From assembly GCA_031551725.1 (NCBI GenBank), contig JAVBNF010000001.1:1-64000 (forward strand): 64,000 nt of DNA, in the 5' to 3' direction. Position 1 is the stretch's first letter. Every line of letters starts with the position of its first letter. The notes under the pieces are model-generated. The model was not told the DNA's origin and did not search any database. It worked only from the letters and a program-made list of their open reading frames with translations. Source of the DNA: JAVBNF01 sp031551725. Lineage in GTDB: Bacteria > Bacteroidota > Bacteroidia > Bacteroidales > P3. Shown in pieces: positions 31,843 to 39,730 of the stretch. The translations under genes and the position numbers were made by a program.

Positions 31843-33930
31843 ATGAAAACAAATTACGATTTACGATTATCGGCTGCGGTTGTACGGGCACCCCTTGCGG
31901 GTGCCCTTTTGATGGGCGATACGCCCGTACATTGTCGTACAAAAGGGCACCCGCAAGGGGTGCCCCTACGGGTCATCCCATTTATCATTTTTCTGCAATT
32001 CTGCATTTTTGCATTTCTGCCGATTTTCGCCCAAACCCCCGCCCCCGATTTCACCGACCCACGCGACGGCCAAACCTACAAAACCGTCATCATGTCCGAC
32101 GGCAAACGCTGGATGGCGGAAAACCTGCGGTACCGCAATGGATTAAATAATCCGATTTTTTCCAATATTCCGGCTTCAAGTGCAAACGGATTTTTAGATT
32201 CGAAAAACTTGTATTACTGCCCGGGCCCGGGGCCGTTAAATAGTTCGGTTGGGCAAGCCGACCCCTTGGCCTGTGAATATTGGGGCGCGCTTTATCCGTT
32301 TTGGGTGGCGTATGCGAATGCTGCAAATACGGCTGTAAATACAACACTGGGTGCACAAGGGATTTGTCCGACAGGCTGGCACTTGCCGACGGACAATGAG
32401 TGGAATTTGCTTTTCACAAAAATCGGAGGAACGACGGATGCCGGGCGTTTGCTGAAAGACACTGTTCGAGGCATATTTGCAAATAATCAGGCATGGAAAA
32501 AACTTTGGACAAATGCTGCTTTACAAAATACAAATTCTTACGGGTTCTCTGCTTTGGCTGCGGGCTTGCGTACCACTGCTGGTGCCTATTCGGGCAACGG
32601 TACGCAGGCTCTTTTCTGGACAAGTACACCTAATACGAATGGCACTCAAGCAAGTTCAAAAATATTTACAAACAGCTCCAATTCATCAACCGGCTCCTCT
32701 GCACAACTCCGCGCGGACGCTTTGTCCGTACGCTGTGTTGAGGGTGGTTGCGACGAGGGATTTCGTGTTCCGTTTTTGGTTTCTAAAAACGGCTCAAAAA
32801 CGCTTGACGTAGCTTATGATACGGTTGAATTTCTGCCTGCCCAAGGCAAGGCCTTTGTGTTTTTTGTATTTTCACTGCCAACGACAACCGGCGTTTGGAA
32901 ATATACCCTCACACCCGATGCACCCACCGTTCCAAGCGGCGTTTCGGTAGATGTGAAAACCTTTTATCAGCCCCGAAATATGGGTTCGGATACACTCGTT
33001 GAAATTTTATTCAAAGGACTTTCTGCCTCAAATATTAACCAAACAATTAAATATTTAACTATCGCATCAAATTCCAGTTACTGCAATATCAATCAAGAGC
33101 TTTTCATTACCTTCAAACAGTATTCCGGTACTACGATGACCGATCCGAGAGATAATAAGGTTTACAAAACCGTAACCATGCCCGACGGTAAAGAGTGGAT
33201 GGCTGAGAATCTCAATTACCAAACGGGTATGACTTTTCGTGCTGCATCCAATTCTCCCAATACTACTATCGGCGGCGGTCAGGGCAACCTTTCCTTTTGG
33301 TGTCCGGGTATAGACGATAAAGGCACATCCGATGTGCGGACGCTTGTCGATTGTGAAAAATATGGCGCCCTCTATACTTGGGACGCAGCTATGTGGTTGG
33401 ATGGCAATAGTGCCAACGGAGGAATTACAGCTACTTATAATAATAACTACGCGGCTGTCAGCACCAATAATAATCAGGTTGGCGGCCGAGGTATCTGCCC
33501 TTCCGGTTGGCATGTTCCTACTGATAACGAGTGGGGTACAATGTTAAATGCTGTTGAAACAACCAATGGTAATACGCTTTCCAATACGATCAACTCTGTA
33601 GCCAGCGGTGGTAAGCAGAACCACAACAATGGTAATTCAAATACCCAGTATTGGATGGGTATCGATGCAGGAAGGCGACTGATACATTCTTCCGGTCCGC
33701 AGTGGACAACCCGTACTGACCAATACGGTTTTTCCTTGCTTCCGGCCGGCTATCGTGAGCTCGATGGCACGCGCTTCTGTAATCGAGGGTCGCACGCGTA
33801 CATCTGGAGTGCCTCCGGATATGACGCTTCGATTGCTTGGTATCGGAACTTCTACTTTGGTTACGCTTCCGTGCGCCGTTACGCGAGCAATCGTTCGAGC
33901 GGCTTCTCGGTGCGCTGCCTCAGGGATTAA
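31843..33930 (+). CDS. Secreted two-domain FISUMP protein (copy 2)
   Basis: 695 residues, paralogue of 7828-9870. Two FISUMP domains (about 65-310 and 430-695) with 'DPRDGQTYKTVIMSDGKRWM', AENLRYRNG, CPTGWHLPTDNEW, and later DPRDNKVYKTVTMPDGKEWM, AENLNYQTG, CPSGWHVPTDNEW. The order of the two domains and the spacer matches copy 1, though the spacer sequences differ. The signal core (FIIFLQFCIFAFLPIFAQ) starts about 46 residues in, after a stretch coded by an inverted repeat (31882-31971); ATG at 31912 is an alternative start. Domain role unknown. Confidence 0.8.
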   Translation: MKTNYDLRLSAAVVRAPLAGALLMGDTPVHCRTKGHPQGVPLRVIPFIIFLQFCIFAFLPIFAQTPAPDFTDPRDGQTYKTVIMSDGKRWMAENLRYRNGLNNPIFSNIPASSANGFLDSKNLYYCPGPGPLNSSVGQADPLACEYWGALYPFWVAYANAANTAVNTTLGAQGICPTGWHLPTDNEWNLLFTKIGGTTDAGRLLKDTVRGIFANNQAWKKLWTNAALQNTNSYGFSALAAGLRTTAGAYSGNGTQALFWTSTPNTNGTQASSKIFTNSSNSSTGSSAQLRADALSVRCVEGGCDEGFRVPFLVSKNGSKTLDVAYDTVEFLPAQGKAFVFFVFSLPTTTGVWKYTLTPDAPTVPSGVSVDVKTFYQPRNMGSDTLVEILFKGLSASNINQTIKYLTIASNSSYCNINQELFITFKQYSGTTMTDPRDNKVYKTVTMPDGKEWMAENLNYQTGMTFRAASNSPNTTIGGGQGNLSFWCPGIDDKGTSDVRTLVDCEKYGALYTWDAAMWLDGNSANGGITATYNNNYAAVSTNNNQVGGRGICPSGWHVPTDNEWGTMLNAVETTNGNTLSNTINSVASGGKQNHNNGNSNTQYWMGIDAGRRLIHSSGPQWTTRTDQYGFSLLPAGYRELDGTRFCNRGSHAYIWSASGYDASIAWYRNFYFGYASVRRYASNRSSGFSVRCLRD
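31882..31971. repeat. GGGCACCC inverted repeat inside a signal-peptide region
   Basis: The 21-base arms 31886-31906 and 31945-31965 are exact reverse complements, and each arm is itself nearly self-complementary (GGGCACC...GGTGCCC). They lie in frame within codons 14-43 of FISUMP copy 2, encoding VRAPLAGALLMG and GHPQGVPLR. Confidence 0.8.
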
Positions 33931-33954
33931 GAAAGTTTTAATCATTTAGGGTGG

Positions 33955-34040
33955 TTTAGTTGGTTTGGATTGGTTTAGAAAGTTTAGAAAGTTCAGAACC
34001 TCCTAAACCACTCTAAACTTTCTGAACTTTTCAGAACTTT
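33955..34040. repeat. GTTTAGAAAGTT microrepeat
   Basis: Units of GGTTTAG, GAAAGTTTAG, AAAGTTCAGAAC and CTAAACTTTCTG, partly inverted, so the block could fold. It opens a 560-base gap between FISUMP copy 2 and the AsmA gene, which also holds the items at 34113, 34177 and 34302 but no gene. Confidence 0.6.
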
Positions 34041-34112
34041 CCTGAACCGTTCAAATTAAATAAAGGCGCGAGCCGCTTATTCATTCTTTGGTAAAACTTT
34101 GGTCGGTTTTCT

Positions 34113-34140
34113 GTAGAGACGCAATGCATTGCGTCTCTAC
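34113..34140. repeat. GTAGAGACG palindromic repeat
   Basis: GTAGAGACGCAATG followed by its exact reverse complement CATTGCGTCTCTAC. The same family lies at 37160-37187. Confidence 0.8.
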
Positions 34141-34176
34141 ATTTTTTATTTATGTTTTTTGTGTTTCTTGATAAGA

Positions 34177-34207
34177 CCCAACGGGAGGAACAATTGTTGG
34201 GCTTTTT
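34177..34207 (+). terminator. Intrinsic terminator-like hairpin
   Basis: CCCAAC (34177-34182) and GTTGGG (34196-34201) followed by C and five T. It could end the FISUMP copy 2 transcript. Confidence 0.5.
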
Positions 34208-34301
34208 CGTTTTCATTGCCGTTGGTTTTAATCAAAACAGGTTTTAAAATCCTGTTAGGTTTTGCTTTAAATTGAAAGATAAAGACCTGTTAGGAAAAAA
34301 T

Positions 34302-34382
34302 ATCTGCGTAAATCCGCGTCATTTCTGAAAATCTGCGATGAAACGTCAGCGAAGCTGACCATACGCGTAGCGTCACCGCGTA
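34302..34382 (-). repeat. Inverted copy of the 134-bp repeat
   Basis: Contains GATGAAACGTCAGCGAAG and CTGACCATACGCGTAGCG, the reverse complement of the core at 7157-7480, with flanking ATCTGCGTAAATCCGCGTC. Confidence 0.7.
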
Positions 34383-34492
34383 ATAAAAATTCACTTTGCT
34401 CTGTAGAAAATTCTAATGCTTTTTTGCAGCTACCGCGAAAATCTGCGAAATCCCCGAAAATTTGCGATTCAATTTTCGCCACCGGCGAAAAA

Positions 34493-37147
34493 CTAATTAT
34501 CATCAAACTCTATTTTGAATTTCCCTTTTTCCTGCGATTTCTTAGTGGAGGCAGCCGGTTTTAAAGTATCCGGTTTATCTTCAAAATCAATAAGGAATTT
34601 CCCTTTTTCCTGCTCTTTCCAATCAGCTTGTTGTTGACGATTTTCTTTAACGCGTTCGGTTTCGCGAAACTGTTCGTTCAGCATTTGTTTCACCGTTTTC
34701 ACTTCGCCGTTTTTCGCGGCTTCGGAATTACGCTCCACTCTTAACCCATATTTAAAAATCGGATTATCAATGGTTCCACTTACCGTAATCGGAATCATCA
34801 ATCGGTTATTATTGACCGTCATCTCCTCTTCTTCAACACCAAATTCCGTCACTTTTTCTTTTTGTTGACGAGCTTTCCGGCGTTTCGTCAGAAGCTCCGA
34901 CAATGCTATTTTAATGTTTGCTTTTATACGTCCGTCAAAACAATAAGTGATGCCAGATGCCTCTAAATTCATGGCATTGGAAGCAATTTTCAGTTGATCA
35001 ATTGTACAAACTTCGTTCTTGATTTCGAGCGAAGTCTGCATCGTTTGAAAGCGAATATCCGACAAGCTGTCTTCATTCAAGAAACGCGAAAGTTTACGCA
35101 TTGGCTCAAACTTCTGCAAACGCCCGTTTTCAAGCGTGTTTTGCGTAGAAAGCAATAAGGATTTCCGATCGATTTTCCGTTCTTTTAACAAATAAACCAT
35201 GGAACACTGAATATCACTCGTGATTTGTCCATAGATATTTTTATCCGTAATTACATTTTGTCCGAAATTATCAAAATCGACAAGCAGTTTATTCAAATCT
35301 ATTTTGTCCAAATGTCCGGAAAACTGAAGCAACAAGCGGTCGTCCATACGGGCATCCACCATCAACGCGCCCGTCATACTTCCTTTCAACGTTCGAAGCT
35401 GATTGATGTTCAATTGTCCGATATTATCTTGAAAACGCAAAACGGCTTCCACATTTTCAACAAGAATATTGTCGTATTTACATTTTTCAAACGATGTTTG
35501 CAAATTCAAACGGATATTTTTCGAAAACGGTAAACCCTCATCGGTTGCGGTTTTTGGCGTTTTCTCAGACACCGAAAGCGGTAAAAGAATATTTTTCAAA
35601 TCAATTTCACCGCCTTGAACATTGAGATTAACAGCCAAATTTCCATTTTGCAAACGCAGATAAGGCCACCAATTATGAATTTGACCGGAAACATTTAATG
35701 CCTGATTATTCACCAAAATTTTAGCATTAGCAATATTCAATTGAAGATTATCAAACTGCAAGTCGGCCGTAGGTAGAGCTATTTCATTCGGATTTTCTTT
35801 TAATTTCAGCTGTAATTGGTGAATTTTCGCATCTCCCTGCATTTGCATTGATAGAAAATCGTCGGAAGTCAACATTTTTGTACCGCTCAAGCGATTTTCA
35901 TAATGCATATTCAAATCGACTTTTCCCGTAAGGGTTTCCACATCTTTCAAATTCAAAAAACGACTGATTTTTTCCAAATCAAATTGAGCTTTTGCGTTTA
36001 AACGGACGAGTGGATTCAGGAAATTTTGCACAAATATTTCGCCGGAAAAATGATTTCCTTCCATGCTTGCCGACATTTTATTCAAGTGTAATTCAAACGT
36101 CGATGGGTGTTGTTTGCTGCCATTCGTAAACGTCCCCGCAAATGCAATACCCGAGATTTTGGTTTTGCTTTGCTTATGCAAAATGCTTCCGTTATGAACT
36201 TGGAAATCGGCATGAACATACGGAAAATACACGTCGTGCATAGGTCCGCGCGCCACAATCGTCAAATCCATATCCGCACTTCCATCGTAGTTTTCAAGAG
36301 CTGTTTGCAAACTGTCGGGCAAAAGGCTAATCAGGTTTTTATAGGATATTTTTTTCGCTTTCGCAATAATATCAACGGCTTCGCGATCGTCGGTATAAAT
36401 AATTTTTCCCGTAAAATCAAACGGCACTTTTTCCAAAAACAAATCGCCTTTATGAAAAGTCACAATATCCTTGTCGGAATCGACATCAAAAACAACGTCT
36501 CCCGTAAGGTTTTTATTGTTCAAAAGTGCAAAACCATCCGAGCGGATCGTATAAATATAGCCATCGCCTTTCAACCTAATATGCTGCATCCTTTCGGAAA
36601 AATTACCACGGGCAACCCCTTTGAAAATTTCCGTCGAATAATACGATTTTGATGATGCGTTTTCGTAAATAATTTTTACATTTTTCCCGTTGATTCGCTG
36701 CAATTCGAAAGAAAATTGGCCTTTGCTTAAAGAATCCTGCCAAAAACTGTAATTATCGCTTTTATCAAGACAATACTTAATATGCACTTTTGCATCTTCC
36801 AACTCTGCCACTTGAACAGTGTAAATTCCATAGTACAAATCCAAGAGGTCGAAAGACAAATACAATCGTTGTGCATCCAATAATAACGCGGTATCTTTGG
36901 GATTGCTTCCATGCATCTTCACATTATTGAAGCGTAATCCGACACGTGGAAATGTTTGCAAAAACGAAAGCGAAATATCATCCACACTGATTTTTGTTTT
37001 CAGTGAAGTATTCACTTCTTTAATGAAAATCCGCTTAACTTCTTCTTCGTGCGATTTCACCCATAAAACCACCGAAACCAATGCCAATAGAATCACCAGC
37101 AATAGTACAAGCAAAACGCGAACACTTATTTTTGCGGTCTTTTTCAT
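34493..37147 (-). CDS. AsmA family protein
   Basis: About 884 residues from MKKTAKISVRVLL at 37147. One N-terminal membrane helix (VLLVLLLVILLALVSVVLW), then a long beta-rich periplasmic part typical of AsmA/TamB-like bridge proteins (VDDISLSFLQTFPRVGLRFNN at the start, repeated 'G-x-I-x-N-P-x' segments). The last 60 residues are charged and repeat KGKFLIDFEDKPD and KGKFKIEFDD. AsmA proteins are thought to move lipids between membranes. An ATG nine codons earlier (37174) lies in a palindromic repeat and is rejected. Confidence 0.82.
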   Translation of the reverse strand: MKKTAKISVRVLLVLLLVILLALVSVVLWVKSHEEEVKRIFIKEVNTSLKTKISVDDISLSFLQTFPRVGLRFNNVKMHGSNPKDTALLLDAQRLYLSFDLLDLYYGIYTVQVAELEDAKVHIKYCLDKSDNYSFWQDSLSKGQFSFELQRINGKNVKIIYENASSKSYYSTEIFKGVARGNFSERMQHIRLKGDGYIYTIRSDGFALLNNKNLTGDVVFDVDSDKDIVTFHKGDLFLEKVPFDFTGKIIYTDDREAVDIIAKAKKISYKNLISLLPDSLQTALENYDGSADMDLTIVARGPMHDVYFPYVHADFQVHNGSILHKQSKTKISGIAFAGTFTNGSKQHPSTFELHLNKMSASMEGNHFSGEIFVQNFLNPLVRLNAKAQFDLEKISRFLNLKDVETLTGKVDLNMHYENRLSGTKMLTSDDFLSMQMQGDAKIHQLQLKLKENPNEIALPTADLQFDNLQLNIANAKILVNNQALNVSGQIHNWWPYLRLQNGNLAVNLNVQGGEIDLKNILLPLSVSEKTPKTATDEGLPFSKNIRLNLQTSFEKCKYDNILVENVEAVLRFQDNIGQLNINQLRTLKGSMTGALMVDARMDDRLLLQFSGHLDKIDLNKLLVDFDNFGQNVITDKNIYGQITSDIQCSMVYLLKERKIDRKSLLLSTQNTLENGRLQKFEPMRKLSRFLNEDSLSDIRFQTMQTSLEIKNEVCTIDQLKIASNAMNLEASGITYCFDGRIKANIKIALSELLTKRRKARQQKEKVTEFGVEEEEMTVNNNRLMIPITVSGTIDNPIFKYGLRVERNSEAAKNGEVKTVKQMLNEQFRETERVKENRQQQADWKEQEKGKFLIDFEDKPDTLKPAASTKKSQEKGKFKIEFDDN

Positions 37148-37159
37148 GGTTTTTATTTT

Positions 37160-37187
37160 GTAGAGACGTTGCATGCAACGTCTCTAC
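37160..37187. repeat. GTAGAGACG palindromic repeat
   Basis: GTAGAGACGTTGCA followed by TGCAACGTCTCTAC, exact reverse complements. It separates the RluB and AsmA genes on the minus strand and would code the rejected N-terminal extension of AsmA. Confidence 0.8.
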
Positions 37188-37195
37188 AAGTTATA

Positions 37196-38836
37196 TTACC
37201 GTATCATTTTCAAAAACGAAATTTCTTTTTCTGTCAGAAATCTCCATTCGCCGCGCGACAAATCTTTTTTGGTTAATTCTGCGAAAAGCACACGGTCGAG
37301 TTTAGTCACTTCGTAGCCAAATTTCTCGAAAATACGACGAACAATTCGGTTTCTTCCGGAATGGATTTGCACGCCGATTTCAGTTTTCACACCGCTATCC
37401 ACATATTCGATCTGATCGACCTGCACAGGACCGTCTTCCAACTCAAAACCATCGGCAATCGCCGTCATATCCGTTTTTGTAAGCGGCTTGTCCAATGTTA
37501 CATGGTAAATTTTTCGCGCGCCATGTGTGGGATGCGTAAGGCGTTTAGCCATATCGCCGTCGTTGGTAAACAACAAAACACCGGTGGTATTTCTATCCAA
37601 ACGACCTACAGGATAAATACGTTCGCGGCAAGCGCCTTTGATAAGATGCATTACCGTTTTACGCTCTTGCGGATCGTCGGAAGTGGTAATATAATCTTTC
37701 GGCTTATTCAGCAATAAATACATTTTTTTCTCGCGATTGAGCATTTGGTCACCCATACTCACTTTGTCGTTTTCGGTTACTTTTGTACCTAAAACCGTGC
37801 AAACTTCGCCATTTACTTTCACTGCGCCGGAAATAATCAAATTATCGGCTTCACGACGTGAACAAATACCAGAATCTGCAATATATTTATTTAAGCGAAC
37901 GCCTTCACGATTATCTTTTGGCGGATTTTTTTTGCGCGTAATACGTTCTCTTAAGCTATTCAAGCGGCTTGACGGACGGTCTTCATCATGGTGACGAGGT
38001 GCTCGGTCATCGTCAAAACGACGTTTTGGTCTTTCGTCGCGACCACCTTCACTTCTGTTGTAGGAGCGTTTCGGGCGTTCGTCGCCGTCGTTTCCTCTTG
38101 GAGTATCTGAACGTTTCGGACGATCATTTTGTTCGTCGCGGTTAAAACTGCGTCTTGGACGATCATCACCGTCGTTTCCTCTTGGGGTGTATGGACGTTT
38201 CGGGCGTTCGTCGCCGTCATTTTCTCTGCGGGTGTATGGGCGTTTCGGACGGTCATTTTGTTCGTCGCGATTGAAACTGCGTTTTGGGCGATCTCCATTG
38301 TCGCTGTCAAAGCGGCGTTTCGGACGGTCGTCGCCATCGTTTTCTCTGCGTGTGTATGAACGTTTTGGACGATCACTTTGTTCGTCGCGGTTAAAACTGC
38401 GTCTTGGACGATCATCACCGTCGTTTCCTCTTGGGGTGTAAGGACGTTTGGGACGATCGCTATTGTCATTATCAAAGCGACGTTTTGGTCTTTCATCACG
38501 ACCACCTTCGCTTCTGTTGTAGGAGCGTTTCGGGCGGTCTTCGCCATCGTTTCCTCTTGGGGTGTAGGAGCGTTTTGGACGATCGTTTTGTTCGTCGCGA
38601 TTGAAACTGCGTTTTGGACGGTCTCCGTTGTCGCTGTCAAAGCGGCGTTTCGGACGTTCGTCGCGATTATTCTCTCTTGGGGTGTATGAACGTTTAGGTT
38701 TTTCATCGCGATCTTCGCGGTTGTAGCTACGCTTTGGGCGGTCGCTGTTTTCGTTGTCAGAACGGCGCTTTGGGCGGTCTGAAGCTCCACGTTTGGGAGC
38801 GCTTTTAGAGTCTCTCGACTGTCTTGGTGTTCTCAT
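37196..38836 (-). CDS. RluB-type pseudouridine synthase with ~290-residue repeat N-terminus
   Basis: 546 residues. The C-terminal ~230 residues are an ordinary RluB/RsuA-type enzyme: S4 RNA-binding domain (VRLNKYIADSGICSRREADN near 317), catalytic GRLDRNTTG near 413 with the active Asp, then LTHPTHGARKIYHV. It modifies a uridine in 23S rRNA or similar. The first ~290 residues are low complexity, made of about 25 units of 'RPKRS(Y/F)NRDE' and 'RPKR(R/P)(F/Y)' types rich in Arg and Asp. The basic tail resembles RGG/RNA-binding extensions of Bacteroidota RluB proteins, but is long. The repeat keeps other frames open. Confidence 0.88.
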   Translation of the reverse strand: MRTPRQSRDSKSAPKRGASDRPKRRSDNENSDRPKRSYNREDRDEKPKRSYTPRENNRDERPKRRFDSDNGDRPKRSFNRDEQNDRPKRSYTPRGNDGEDRPKRSYNRSEGGRDERPKRRFDNDNSDRPKRPYTPRGNDGDDRPRRSFNRDEQSDRPKRSYTRRENDGDDRPKRRFDSDNGDRPKRSFNRDEQNDRPKRPYTRRENDGDERPKRPYTPRGNDGDDRPRRSFNRDEQNDRPKRSDTPRGNDGDERPKRSYNRSEGGRDERPKRRFDDDRAPRHHDEDRPSSRLNSLRERITRKKNPPKDNREGVRLNKYIADSGICSRREADNLIISGAVKVNGEVCTVLGTKVTENDKVSMGDQMLNREKKMYLLLNKPKDYITTSDDPQERKTVMHLIKGACRERIYPVGRLDRNTTGVLLFTNDGDMAKRLTHPTHGARKIYHVTLDKPLTKTDMTAIADGFELEDGPVQVDQIEYVDSGVKTEIGVQIHSGRNRIVRRIFEKFGYEVTKLDRVLFAELTKKDLSRGEWRFLTEKEISFLKMIR

Positions 38837-38862
38837 TTAATGAATTAATTTATACAAAGGTA

Positions 38863-39438
38863 CGAAAAAAATTTGAGAATGGAGAATGGAGAATTGAGAA
38901 TAAGAGGAGATTTAACTTTTCATTTTTAATTAAAAACACGAAGCCCTAACAATTTTTCAACTGTTAGGGCTCGATGAGCGGGTTGTATTTGATTTCTTAG
39001 GTTAAGAGGCTGCCGTTTTTCAGACAGCCCCTCCCCAGAAGGAATTCATAAGCAAAGCAGCCAAATCCTCACTGAAAACGACCAATTTTCAACGTATTCG
39101 AGTTTCAGAGGCCGCCGAAAAACGCGGCCCCCGGAGGATGACCTTTCAACAAAAAGCAATTGCACGGTGAAGCTAAAAAATACACCAATCCTTCTACCTT
39201 TGCAATTGAGAAAACCACCAAATCACCCTGTTTGCAAATTTTTATGTAGATGAATTTCCCTGAATTACACAGAAAACGTTGTGCTATAGTCAACAACGAT
39301 TAAGAAAAATAAATGCAAATCCGTATAAAATGTACGGAGCACAAATGTGTAATAAAATTGTAAAGGGAAAAATCAATAAGTGAAGATAGTAAGACTTAAA
39401 TCATAAGCATTTTAATTTATTCATATCATTTTTATATC
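38863..39438. other. Gene-free interval with GGAGAAT microrepeat and hairpins
   Basis: Just upstream of rluB a -7-like TACCTTTG (38862-38855, minus) lies next to a GAGAATGGAGAATTGAG microrepeat (38876-38905). A hairpin (AGCCCTAACA at 38942-38951 with TGTTAGGGCT at 38962-38971) and GGCTGCC...GACAGCC (39008-39026) follow. The remaining bases to 39438 show no convincing gene; an open frame at 39105-39296 lacks any recognisable domain. Confidence 0.5.
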
Positions 39439-39600
39439 AAAAAAAAGGGCGTGAATCTTACATTCATTAAGAACCGGCTAGCACTTAAACAGCGTAAGTT
39501 TTCACGCCCTAAGACGTGAAGTGTTTACTTTAACTCGTGCTGTTAAAAAAAAACGCCGGTTTTCATGAATCGAGTTAAGACAGTCGCACTATATTTAATC
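39439..39600 (-). ncRNA. Orphan structured small RNA C
   Basis: Promoter-driven (39638-39607) minus-strand RNA of about 160 nt that ends in eight U after GGGCG-type pairing. Nested helices on the transcript: CTTA/TAAG, ATTCAT/ATGAAT, ACCGGC/GCCGGT, AACAGC/GCTGTT and an apical TTCACG/CGTGAA hairpin with TCTTAGGG loop. The single long hairpin with internal loops resembles 6S RNA in architecture and RNAs A and B in layout (helix, GAAA, ACC-helix). There is no gene directly downstream. Identity is not established. Confidence 0.65.
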
Positions 39601-39606
39601 TGTTTG

Positions 39607-39638
39607 CAAAGTTAGGACAAAAAAGCATATCAATCAAA
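39607..39638 (-). promoter_or_regulatory. Promoter of small RNA C
   Basis: TTTG (39638-39635), a 20-base spacer and TAACTTTG (39614-39607) on the minus strand: an exact Bacteroidota consensus. Confidence 0.75.
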
Positions 39639-39730
39639 TACTTACAATAGATTTTATTAACAATTTAATTACAAGCAATTTATATTACACGCTCCTCAAA
39701 ACAAAATCCTTGCAAAGAAATAAAAACACT

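Noticed and set aside
37960..38790. Second long minus-strand frame of 276 codons inside rluB
   Set aside because: Open only because the repeat lacks stops in several frames; composition is a shifted reading of the RluB repeat.
39105..39296. Minus-strand 63-codon frame, considered as transposase remnant
   Set aside because: No recognisable transposase motif, start context or partner fragments.
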